This document shows positions 11,050-23,200 of a stretch of DNA of 64,000 bases, in pieces. A program made the position numbers and the translations under genes. The stretch comes from Hymenoscyphus infarciens (lineage: Eukaryota; Ascomycota; Leotiomycetes; Helotiales; Helotiaceae), in NCBI GenBank assembly GCA_001414345.1, contig LLCB01000248.1:25698-89697 (forward strand). The letters run 5' to 3'. Within the stretch, counting starts at the first letter, position 1. Each line of letters starts with the position of its first letter. Below the pieces are notes generated by a model. That model ran no database searches. It had not been told where the DNA came from and saw only the letters and a list, made by a program, of their open reading frames with translations.

Positions 11050-14000
11050 GGGAGTTGTTGTCTTTCTTTGTCATCCATATTGGTGTTTGGGGATCTCTTT
11101 CACTTGTTTTTCTTGGAACACTTATCTTGCTATTCATAATCTCGGATTTCTGCATCAGCAACGGGCGTTTTATTTTTTTTACCCTACGAAGCCCGAAACA
11201 AGAGATAGACTTGTTCTTGGCTTGTGATAGCGGTTGTCGGTCCCGTATAGGCTCTATCCAGGTCAATCCTTTATACCCCAAGGCCCTCCTTGTACAGCAT
11301 GCGTGTTCCTGGAGGTCCTATTATCCAGAGCAAAAAAGCCTCACTCCACATATGCCAAAGCTTCAAGGCGCAATGAAAAAATTTCCCCATTTTTGCTTCC
11401 TTCGGGTACTTTGGAGAGAAATTCCTGGAGCCTTACAGATTCTCTACATAGTTTGTTCTTTCCCATTTGGCCCTCCCTCTTCCCCCAAAGTATCGGTAGC
11501 CCGATGCAGAGAATCTCGTAATCAATAATGTGAGATTTTATCTAGTTATATAGGCAAGCGATAATTTATTTGCTTCCCCTCAAGTCTTTTTCAGCGGGAC
11601 AAGCAACATACTACGCAAGATAGGTACAAAAACACCATTGAGCTGCGTTTGTTGTTTTTCTAGCTTCTCTTAGTAATGCCGAGGCTGGATTGTACCATGT
11701 CAATTGAATATCAAGAACTTTGTAATGCGTTGGTTGGTTGGGAAATGTTGGTGATAAAATTCAAGGAACCAATGTATCGCTTTGTCCATGTTGAGTTAAG
11801 CGAATTACGAGAATAAATGGCAGGTCGTCTCAAGCAGCTTAAGTTCAGATTATCCTTGAATCATGCAGCCTTTGTTAACGTGGTGCCTTGTTAATACCCA
11901 CAGCCTCATAACCTTGTTGTTACGAAGTAGATCACGGGCATTCTGCAGTGCAAGTCGGGCTTCACCACTCAATATTCGGTGTTCGTTTGAGATTTAAACG
12001 GCGACCATCAACGCCGGGGTTTGGATCCATGTTATGCATGATGGAGAAAGTGTATGTCACACAATACAACCCACGCAATTCATTTCAGCGAATGGGGAAC
12101 TTCAAGAGTTGTCAGGAGCTGAACTCTTACACCTGCATAGGGCTGGAAAAGCTGCTTGCTCAAAGTCCAATCGCACAGCAGAGCTGTCCCTTTTTCCTCG
12201 TACCTCGTACATCTACCTATCCAACGGTCCAACCACTTCAACGTTTTCCAGCGGCCGACGAAAATCGGGACTCAACCGTCACCGGGACTTGTGCTTTGAG
12301 CGGCACTGTCGGTAAAGACATCCGAAGGTCATGGCAGCAATACAGGGGATCGAGCCGTTGACGATTTACGATCGACGTGAAAATCGCAGGTTCTCTCAGG
12401 CTTTCAGCTCAACCATTTGCCGCCATCATCTCAAAGTTCGCACAAAAAAATAGATGCCCTGCCGTCACGGAATACGGTTTCGAAGTTTCGAAAGCCAAAG
12501 TAGTGGTATGCAGCAACAATAATGCACCAAAACACGGCGACAATGCAGGTGAAGATGAGGTTTACGTCAAAAACCCGGGGGATCATGGTGACAGCGTGTG
12601 CTTCTCTGTAACTCGTAATCCCCTCTTGGTGATTTTTAAAGGTTACAGGAGAACTTGCGTATGCGCTGAAGAAACACCAGGGGTTGAGATTTGGAATCCC
12701 CACGAGGCCTGCTCTTGTGTGATGAGGCGCACCTCGTGCAGCAGCTGTTTCTCCAGATACCAAACTTTTAGGGGAGTACGTCCGTACATGGCTGGTGCAT
12801 CGTGGATTCTTACCACGTTAGGTCAGAATGGAGGGTTAAGGCTTCGACTCTTTTGAGAGCAGATCGCCAGCCAACACAATCAAAGCATGAGTACTCGAGT
12901 ACTTATACCAAAACATACCACCTGTATACTCCGGACACCTAATATATATATATATATATATTCGTCCCAGGCGTAACAGTCTATAAAGGTGCCTCCTAAA
13001 TAAACCCTGCTTTGCTGGGTCCCGCTATGGACTGATTCGCCTGGGTAAAAAGCACCAACCACCTCAGTCGAGCGACCATTGCGGGGTTTCGGAACGTATT
13101 ACGATGCCCGCGGAGAGAATAGTACCGTGCCCGACTTTTGAAAATCGGTTGGACTTGCGTTATCAACATCGTCAGATAACTAACAATTCGAGACTCCAGG
13201 TGTCATGTTTGTGGGGTGGTCTTGGTCAAGCTATTATTAAACTTCCTTTTGCTCGTGAGTTACTCTTTTGGTTTCTAGTCTGGAGATCGAGCAACTAGCT
13301 CCTACGCTAGTATGGTTTCCCGGGAAATTGGGTGTGAATAAATGATCACGATATGATGCAGGTCCACCCCTCACTCTCATCTCCCGTGCTCTCGTCAAAG
13401 TAGCTCTTTGGGTCAATTGCTCGAGATGAGATGAGAATGTTGTCCCAACCTTGAGATTGATTCTCTATATCTGAACTGATTATTTGCTATTCTTATCACG
13501 TCGCTTCTAGACACTGAATTACCTCTTACATCGCGTGGCTGTGCTCCACGAAGGATTAGCAAAGCCGATCCCCGGACCCAACACCGCAGGGTGCCTCTGG
13601 TCGACTGGCGCCGGCCAAAGAACACACTTGTCAATGACCACAACGTGCGAATCGACAGGGAGGCTTGCTCTGCAGCCAGCGCACCTCCACTCTTTTGAAG
13701 CTGTCAGATATCAGGTCGGTAAATTCTCTCGAATACATCAGTCGCCTGTATGTGTTGCCCATAATGCCACAGATAAATTGTTGGCTATGCGAACGACATT
13801 TCACCCCCATATCCAGTTTCTTTCATGCCAGAGGTTCCAGTTCCAAAGTTCAATTTTTGGTAGGAGTTTCAATTTCCCTTATTTCCGTTTTTCAGCCACC
13901 GGGACTTATCTATATCCGCCGGACTTAGTCTCCATTCAGTAAGATACGGATTTACTAAATATATCTTTTTCGGGGCAGTGGATTATGTTCGCTCGCCTTT

Positions 14001-15862
14001 CCAAAAAATTAACGTTAGCAGTTCCTTCGCGGTGTGTTCCCGGGTGCTAGCGCCAAAAGCTTAAGAGCTCCCATGTTAGCCGAGCCGTGTAGTATTACTT
14101 ACTTCAGTTCACAGGGAGACAGTGGATAAGCGCCGTGGGGACTTGTGGTACGACGCAGCGATAGAGAGTGGAGGATACCGTAGCCCCACAGCCGCCAGCG
14201 GCCCCCAAAAGCGCTTCTGCTTTCCCGTCGACAAGCTTGGCCAATGATAGCCTTGACCCTACGCGAAATGAAGCCATCCGAGGAGGAGGCTTTGGGGATG
14301 GGATGGTGGATCGGTGGTGGTCCGTTTGACGGACGGAAAAACCAGATTACAGACGTCAAACGCGGGAGGATGATCCTTCAGGGGTATGTTTATCTACAAT
14401 GCCCTAGGCGAGAATACCACCTCTCTGGCTAGAAGTTACAGTACCTACCCTACCTACGACTAAACCCCTCCATCAACCCCAATGAACAGATGGGACAGTC
14501 TCGCATTCCCATCATGTTCCCACGTTCCCAATCCGCCGGACAGGTATACGTATCGTACGCTAAAGATACTTGGAACGGTCGTTTTGTCGGAGAATATTCC
14601 ACCCTTTCTCACACTGTCTGTTGGTTGGGAAATGTTGGCCAGCGAGTGTTGGTTTTGTTTCATACCTCCCACGAACGGGGCAGGACGAGTGTATAGCATG
14701 ATTGTCATCTGCACCGTTTAATCTCGATGACAAAGATCAGTCATTTCCCTCCATCGCAAATTTCCAAATCTGCCTCGAGGACCCCCGCCAGTCCATTCCC
14801 TTCCTTACCAATGCGAGTGGCTCATGCTACCCTGCGCGAGCCACATGCAAACCCTGCCTGCCTGTTGTTTCTCTCGCAAGTCGCAAGTTTACACTCCCAA
14901 ACGAGCAAGCTGCTTGCATCCCCGGTTGCACCTCACTCTTGCTGTACGGTACGGGCGTACGCTGTACACCCATACAGCTGGGCATTGTGGGAACTGCTAA
15001 TCGGGTGCGGTGGAACTTGACCCTGGCGCCGCTCTCCCCACCTTCAAGCTGTCAGTCTCGCTGATTCTCACGGTTGGTGCTCAGGGGTCCTCTAGGCAGT
15101 CACCTAATTATCGACATGGTCCTCAAGCACAGGATACCCCTCTCTCTTATCCATCCATCCCCCGTCGTTCATCGTTCTTCGACCTCTTGCATCCATCTCG
15201 CGTACTCGCGGGCCAGCCCCCTGCTCCCACCTATCCCCTGCGTCTTAGCTCTCCCTGTCCCTCGTTATTCTCTTCGAGTTCCTTTCATCTGTACTTATCA
15301 TTCCCAGAATGGTTAAGCCCCTTCCATCATCCTATGGTGGCATTAGTGGGCCATCTGAGGCATTAGCACTGCCGTAGCAACCGTAGACAGACCAAGGACC
15401 CTAGCGACATCGTTGACCCGGGGCCCTGGTCGCTTTCTACCTTCGTTCTGGTTCAAGAATGCTCCTCTTCCTACAAGTCTGCCTCGTTCCTCTCGATCTT
15501 CCTCTATTGCTCTCTTGGTTTTTGGATATCAGCATTAAAACGTCCTGCGTCAGAATCCAACACAAGCCCACGACGTTACTATTTATTACTCAGTAGGAAT
15601 TACTCAAGAGGTAGTTGTTCCTTCTCCTCCTCCGACACTTGACGTCCCCGTCAAATGCGCCTCAAAAAGTAATCCCCACCTCTACCGCGTCTGTCTCGAT
15701 ATCGCCAATCAGTCTCCCACCAATCTCAAACTTCCAGCATCCAACACATGCATTGACAAAGCACTCGGCTTTCCTGACATAAACCCTTTCATCTTCCAAC
15801 ATATCATCTGGTTGCCTCGCCGACTTTCTGTTCACGGATTTCTTCTCTCCTTCTTTCTCAAG
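11050..15862. other. Long intergenic region upstream of the zinc-finger gene
   Basis: Nearly 5 kb with no recognisable coding region. Open frames up to about 160 codons overlap on both strands and none shows a motif. The first few hundred bases should be atg18 3' UTR. A (TA)n run lies near 12940-12962. The last kilobase (about 14.7-15.86 kb) is pyrimidine-rich on the + strand, as expected for a long leader and promoter of a fungal transcription-factor gene. Composition is ordinary, without RIP bias. Confidence 0.5.
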
Positions 15863-17298
15863 ATGGAGTTGACCCCGCAATCACAACGCTCTCCAACATC
15901 ACCATTTCGATACCCTTCAAACCCCCAGCCGCTTTACGAGTACCCGTCTCCAGCTCAAAGTGACTCGCACTACAAACCAACTGAATCTCTCCAAGGCCTG
16001 GGGCTCTACTCGTGTGCAATGACAGGATCACCAACGGAAAATGGTGGCTCAGTGGCCACACAGCTTCCATCTTCTACCACAGCCACCAACCACTGGCCAA
16101 CGACCAACTTGCAACATCGTAATGAGCCCAGGTCGACTCGGTCAACTCCCAACATTCTTTCAACAGAGTACGATCCCTTCACGCCCTTTCACCCGGCTGT
16201 CTCAGCTGCATATAGTCATGATATATATTCCACCCAGACTGTCGAATCTTCAATACTACCAGCTTCCCCAGCACCATCAGGTCACGCATCACAAAGATCT
16301 TCCTTCTCATCAACTCCTGCATCTGAAGTTTTTACTCAACCTGGATCCATCCACTCTTACACCCCACGGATAAAGATGGAAGATCACCCGGAATATGCTT
16401 CTTCCAACGGGGAGTCCATCATGATGGGTTCCTCGCCACAACTGAATCACAACAACATTCTCGTTTCTTCAACCAGTCCATACCCAGGAAGCCTTGAAGC
16501 GACATATTACCAAGACCAGCACTCGCCTATGGAATGGCCCAAGATTGAATATCCAACAACCGCTCAAGATCTTCCCTCCATCTCTTCTCTACCCATTCCA
16601 CCATACGATAGACGGTCCGAAAGTCAAGAACGGGGTGTGACCAGAGCTCACGGGCGTCGAGGTCCCAGTACCATTGCACGAACGAGACAACCTCGTAAAC
16701 TCACAACCAAGGAAGATGCCAATTTTCAATGTAACGTCAAGGGTTGTGGGAAGCTCTTTGGGAGGAGCTACAATTTCAAGGCTCACATGGAAACACATGA
16801 TGCAAGCCGAGAATATCCATTTCCCTGTCCTATGAAGGACTGCAACAAGAAGTTTGTGAGAAAGACGGATTTGCAGAGACATCACCAAAGCGTCCACATG
16901 AAGCAACGCAACCACCAATGTGATTACTGTAGCCGATTTTTCGCCCGAAAGGATACCCTCAGAAGGTCGGTTCATCCTCCTGTTACTCTTTTCTATACTT
17001 TGGTTCTTTTGCTAATAATCACAGACATATGGAAGACGGTTGTTCCAAACGTTTTGACATCGAAACCGTGGACTTCAGACCGCAAATTTACAGCACCAAC
17101 CCCGAAGCATGCTCTATCCGCGTCAATCCGCGGCCATCGGAAAACGCGCCTAGACAAGCTTCATACAGCTCATCTAGTGGCCTCGGTCCCCATGACAGTC
17201 CTCTCACGTCAGCCCCGGGGCCATTTCTGGAACGACATGAGTATCTGTCAAACAACGATGATCACCACCACCACCATGAACAAGCGTGGGCTACTTGA
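15863..17298 (+). CDS. C2H2 zinc-finger transcription factor
   Basis: Probable nuclear DNA-binding regulator of 458 residues, from exons 15863-16965 and 17025-17298. Residues 1-285 are Ser/Pro/Thr-rich and low in complexity, as in fungal activation regions. Three zinc fingers follow: about 290-312 (C-x4-C-x12-H-x3-H), about 323-347 (C-x4-C-x12-H-x4-H) and about 351-375 (C-x2-C-x12-H-x4-C), the third ending in Cys rather than His. The intron falls inside finger 3 and its removal joins ..TLRR to HMEDGC.., which supports the splice. A His run (DDHHHHHEQ) precedes the stop. The spacing resembles the Swi5/Ace2 and S. pombe Rsv type of finger array, but I cannot name an orthologue. I start at the ATG at 15863 because codons upstream in frame offer only a TTG. 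Flanking intergenic DNA is very long on both sides. Confidence 0.88.
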
Positions 17299-20200
17299 TT
17301 AGGAAATCGTACCGACACGCCACCGAGTGGGCGTTTACTGGAAAGAATCTGACTTGCATTTTGCAGCATTATCTGTCGAGCCTCAAGACGCCGTCATCAT
17401 TTCATCAACCCATCTCGAGATGGGATTGGTTTCTTCCCAGGACTGGACTGAGGTGGTGAAGACTGCAGGTGGTGGGGGCGGCTGACGGGTGACACCCGAC
17501 GCAGATGGCAATACCCTAGTCGAGTGGGCACGTTACTGGTTCTGGCGAGAACACCTCTTCGTATCTTTTCTCTCTCTCTTGACATCTCACTCCATGATGG
17601 ATCGACTTGGGGACATCGACAGCATTTTAAAATATTCTCCTTCATCGGGCGTGGGTACGCACTGGGTTTCGGCGTTGGTTGTTGTCTTTTTTGGTTGGAA
17701 TATTGGAATACCCTTCTTCTTTTCCACGCTCGCGGTATACTATACGCTATGTAGCAATGTTTGAGGATGGATTGGAGTTCCGGGTCTCACGGGGGTCCTT
17801 CATCACGACATCCTAGAAGAGGGTGGCTTGTACAATGTATCTTGCTGTAGTTCATGAATGGGGGGAAAACTGGGTTATTGGCTGCACTGTACGGCTGGAG
17901 TTGACAGAGAGTGATTTGTTTGGGAGGAAAGACAGAGAACGGAAGAAGAAAAGAAGAAAACTCTCTCAAAGGGTAGAAAATGAAACTCCACACTTTTGCC
18001 TAGACTCCACTCTGTTTTCGCATCATCATCTCTCATCATCCTTTTTTCCTCTTATCTCACAAGTGTGCACTCTTGTCGTGAACTGCTCTAGTTTTACCTG
18101 CGTTGTCAGAATTCCAAAAAAAGATTGTATGCCCCGGTGCTTGCTAATAGCTTTATAAATCAATCATTCATTCATGTGTGTCGCTCGTCTTCATTTAGCT
18201 ACCGCACGCTAATGCCCCAAAAGGGCATCTCACGAGCAGGCCAATCCGGACGTGCCTGATGACGGCTCTTGTCCTCCCCGGACCCGCAATCTCAGGGTGG
18301 GGTGGGCCTAGCAAGCGCGCCGGTAGCCTGGGACTGTGGGACGAGCTGGAGGATGTGCTTGCGAGGTTTAGACTCTGGCGAAGTGAAGCGAGAAAGAGAA
18401 ATGTTAACGAGGGGGGGAGCGAGGCTGCAAGTGAGAAAACTGGAATGCCAGATGGGGATGGGTCAGCATCGCGTATTTTGCTTTCGGCGGCTACGCTTGC
18501 GTTCCAAGAGAGATACTTGCATCTGGACACTGAGCTGTTGCACCAAGACTGATCATGCACAAGAACTGCAGCCCAGAAAGCCACCCAGAAACGGTAACCC
18601 ACGGAGACTCGGGGGGGCATTCGTGCCGTTTCAATTTGACATCAGACACATGGCAACCTGGATGTGTCTTCACACACCCATTGCGACCCTGGGACATGGT
18701 TCCTCGGCCATCAGATGCAGTGCGCGACTGGAGTTCACAGCTCTCAGTCTCAAGCGAGAATGTTCTCCGAAGTTCAATATCAAAGCCCATGACCTATACA
18801 ATTGGTACGGGATTTTGACAGCTAGGCCTGTCCTGGTAAGGAGTTGCTAATTCCCACGACGAAAATAGCTTCATCATGAAGTTACTTTAGTCCAGAAACT
18901 ACCTAGGTACTTGAGCTTTAGCAACCATCGCACAGGCTACCCAGGACAGCGGGTAACGGGCCCAAGAAAGGGTCTCCTTTAGCGCCTCAGCTCTAGATTT
19001 CACTGCTCAGTGGAAAGTTGGGATGAGAACCAACGCCACTCCAAACTGTCAACTTTGAAATCTTCAGGGGCTCTCCCAGGGCCCTCCGGTCATCATTCAG
19101 GGTGTGCATGTGGCAGAAGTACTTCGCTGCTTCCGTCTGAGATGATTTCATTTGATTCACTAATGCGTGGCCAGCATCAACCCCGGTGTGCGTTCGTGAT
19201 GACCAGAAGCCTGTCTGCAACATACGAATGTGGAAGGAGGATAGAAAAAGGTGTGTATCGATTTTGGAAGCGATCATTTATTTCATATGGCTTCCACGAG
19301 GACTCATGGCGGAACCAGGGCCACACGCTGCGAGAGACAGCAAGCATCCTCTTCCTTCCGGGTGTTGAAGTGTTGATTGTTCTACAGGATGGGGAATTTT
19401 GCCGGTGACTTGAGGAACTTGGAAAGTTGGATGTGAATATATTATTTGATTTCCACCCAGTACCACCAAGAAAGGCATGGCTGATGGCTGAAGGGTGACG
19501 TGATGATGGCTTGTCCTCGTATTGCCCCCTTGAGAATGCGATCAATGAAGATAATGCACTCTTCGCACCGTCAGCGAGCTGCGAGGGACTACTGGACGAT
19601 CGGACATTTTCTTCTATGAGGCTTTACTAAGTTGCGCTTTACGAGTATCGATTTCGGCCATGGCTGCAGGTACGGGCGTATCTGTTCCAGCGCCTATCAG
19701 TAAGTGCGGGGTGTAGTGCGGCCGTCTGGCAATGGAACTGCCTCCTTCCACCTGGGTCGCCCGGCGTATCGGTGGCTTTTTCCATCTTTTTCGAGAACAA
19801 GCCTCTTCTTTACGTACGGAAGGATACAAGCACCAGAGAGATTTGGCGATCTTTGCCATCTGGCAGCGAACGATGATGCTGCATCGAATGTTTCCATTCT
19901 TTCCCAAGCGTTTGCCGTGCTGCTGCTGATGCAACTCAACAGTTGGTAATTGGGTCATCCCCTGAGCGCCATGAGGCATAAAGGGATTATGGAGGAGGTG
20001 AGGAGGCCAGTTTCTCCGAGAAAGGGGGGAGGTTCGTGTGGTCTGACCACCGGCTTGGGTTGATGAAACCGCGCGGTTAAAGGATACCGGCTGAGGGAGA
20101 TTCAGGGTTTGTTACTCTACTCTACTGCGGCTTCTCTCTCGTCTGTCTGTTGGTGGTTGACGGTGGGCGTTCAAGCCACAAGGCTGGTCGTGCAGAGCAT

Positions 20201-23200
20201 GTACCAACTAGATGCGGTGAGCGTACTAGTACCTCGAGCGAATAGCGTCCGTTTTGGGCAAGCTGCACAATACACACCTAGTCCCTGAACCTCTCGCAAA
20301 TCACCATTTCTGGTTACGGCCGTTTGTTTGGATCTGGTGGTGGTCCATGATATCCATATCCATATCCACCCGACGGAGTGGAGGTGGAGATGGAGTTCTC
20401 AATTGTGGACTGGAAGAATGGCTGATGCTTTTTTTCTCCTCTCCTCTCCTCTCCTCCCCTCCCCAAGTCCTTGTCCCTGACTTCCTGAGCCCGAGTTTTG
20501 ACTTTTGAGCCCTGACAAGTAATTTTCCTGATTTTCTGTGCAGATGATTAAACATGGTTAAACATGCCTTATGAGCTTGCAACGCTGACTGGTTGACCCA
20601 TCTTTCTGAGTCTTCCCACTCTCCCCTCAAGTAGCATCGTAAGTTGCCGATTAGGGAAAGGCTCATCATGAAGCACATGGCAACTGGGGCCTGTCATGCC
20701 CTGAACCTGGCTGGCTCTGGCTCTGGCTCTGGCTTGGTGGGGTGGGGTGGGGGTTGGAATTCTGACAATTTGCCTGCACAACTCCACGTGCTTACGGAGA
20801 GCCATCAGGAAAGTTGGAAATCAAAGGTTGGGGGCCGCGCTGCAGACAAAAGTCATTCGAAATTCTTCCACGCTGAGATTCGTTCCACGTTGAGCTCGCT
20901 CTTACCAACCCTCAGCGCTGCAGTGCAGCAGTGCAGCACTTCAGCACTTCAGCGGCTACACCTGCACCCTTTGACTCTGCGACCTCAGCCTCAGCCTGCA
21001 TAGACGCTATCTGGCCCCCTCTTCTGACGGCCGTTGTTGGCTTTGATATCAGGTTCTTCATCTGATATTCCGATATCTAACCCCACGGTCGGTTCCACAC
21101 TACAGTGACGCGCTGCCATCGTTGCAATGAAGATGACACGAGAAGGCGAATCATCCTACGGTTTCCAGGTTCTCGAGTGGCTTTCTGATTTGATTTGCTT
21201 TGATTGCCCTCCAGCTCGTCTTGCCAGGGTGATGGCACCAAGCCCCGTAAAACCCGTTACTTACAGTCATGTCGATTTCGATTCTCAGCCTCAGCCATCA
21301 AAGGGTAACAAGTACGAAAGTACTTCGTAAAATTTGGGAAACGACGTACAAGGAGCCAATGAGAGACCACGAACTACAAGCCTTCATTCGGAAGATCGGT
21401 CCCTCGGGGGGTGACAGCGTCCGGCCGGTACGTGGAGTGGCTTGAGGGTAGAGTAAAGGCCGAGGGCGTTCGATAACATAACCAGGGTGATGGGGACTTG
21501 ACAATGATTGCGCTTTTGGTAGCTCGTGGGGAGCGCCCCCTTTTTTTAAAGGACCTTCTGACCCTGGTAAACCAGTATTGGGTCAGTTGGGTCATTGAAT
21601 ATTCAAATCCCAGCAGAAGACAACACGCACCACCAGGGGGGCCCGTCGATGTCCCGGAGGTTCAGCAGCGGCGCAATAAATCGATCGTCGTTCAAGAAAT
21701 CAAGATGGGAGATGCTGATGCTGATGCTGATGCTGATGCTGATGCTGATGACGCTGATGAGAGTGTAACTTCGGAATCAATTTGGATGTTCAGCAACGCG
21801 AACAGATGCGTTGTCCGTTTCCGATTTCATAGTGGTAGGCTCATCTCGACCTAAATTGGAGAACTCAGCGCTGCATCTTCAAACACGAAGCACCCTACCA
21901 CATCTCGACATACTACCCAAAGCAGGACCTCTATCAGGGCGATCAATTGTAAGGCGGAATTACAAAGTTACGGCATTTGCCGCATCGATTATTGTCATCA
22001 TGGGCACTCCCCAGTCCTCACTGCTTATTTGTCTCCCTCCGCCTTTGGTGCGTACCGCGAAGACTCGGTGTAGCCACTCACTCCACCTAGTCGCAACTCT
22101 GACTTTGTAGTCATTTGGTTGATCGCTGAAATGTCCCATCAGCAGTTTTCTCTCAAGGAATCCATGTCAACGAAGAATTAGACGAAATATGAAAACTTGG
22201 TAAAGGTTTGACAAGGGATCAATCGTGATGAGCTAGGCAAATTAAGAAAACGAGGAAGGACCTACCTGCTGATCAGCTTGAAATGCACCTACTCACCGTT
22301 TCCCAAAAACCAATATGAAGCGGGGTAAGGTGGTTGTCGACACTGCATTCTGCAGCAAAATGACGTTGAATAGGAAAAATAACTAGGACCTTCCGTAACT
22401 AGTCATATTTTAGCCGACTATAGTTTCCCCGTACCCACCCATGAACTGGCGACCGCATCTGGAGGACATTGAACATGTATCTAAATCTATAACACCATCA
22501 AACAGAACGCCTAGACCAAAAATCCACTTCGCGAATTCGATTTTGTGTTCGTATTATCGTTGGAACATTTAATTCTAGCATTAGCATCCTAATCTCATGA
22601 ACCTGGCTATACAAAACTTCAAACCTCCATCCCCATCCCCAGCCTCTTCCTCCACGCCCTCGTTCCGCTTCCTCTTCGTCAAAACGATGCCAGACAAACG
22701 GCATGAAAAGCCTTTCAGTATCGACAGATGACAGACGATTGTGTCATGGTGAATTTTCTCGACAATGCAACTACATAAGGAAGATGGTTGCGAGGGAGGT
22801 ACCGAGGACTCATCTTGGAACAGTTCGTAAATTGCTGGTTACGGAAATGGTACCAGCCGTGTATCGTATTGTATGAGGACGTATTGACTGTCAAGGCATC
22901 TTGTACGGGAGCGGATTCAGGTTGTCGAGAATCCCTCTACCATCGAAACAATTGCTGATGAAGATGAACGACAGCAATCTTACGTCCTTGAGCATCGATA
23001 GCATCACACTTATCACTTCGCCACCACACGAGCCTAGGCTCTCCAAACGCTTCACAAAGACTCCATTGGAATTATGAGGGCATGAAGTATTCTGAACTCG
23101 CTACGGCCGTGCCGTCGCCAGAAAATATTACCGATACTCCAACAAATACCGTCTTGTGCCGCACCACAACATACAATCGCCCGCATTTCAGGTACGAAAT

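Noticed and set aside
12377..12856. 159-codon + strand frame overlapping a 110-codon - strand frame
   Set aside because: Both strands open at once in non-coding DNA; neither has a domain-like pattern.
13535..13942. 135-codon frame in the intergenic region upstream of the zinc-finger gene
   Set aside because: No recognisable family, and the alternative frame is also open, as expected by chance.
18250..18300. CTGATGA core suggestive of a hammerhead ribozyme
   Set aside because: No matching GAAA strand or pairing stems around it.
18195..18850. Overlapping frames on both strands in a GC-richer patch
   Set aside because: Open frames on both strands are explained by base composition; no motif.
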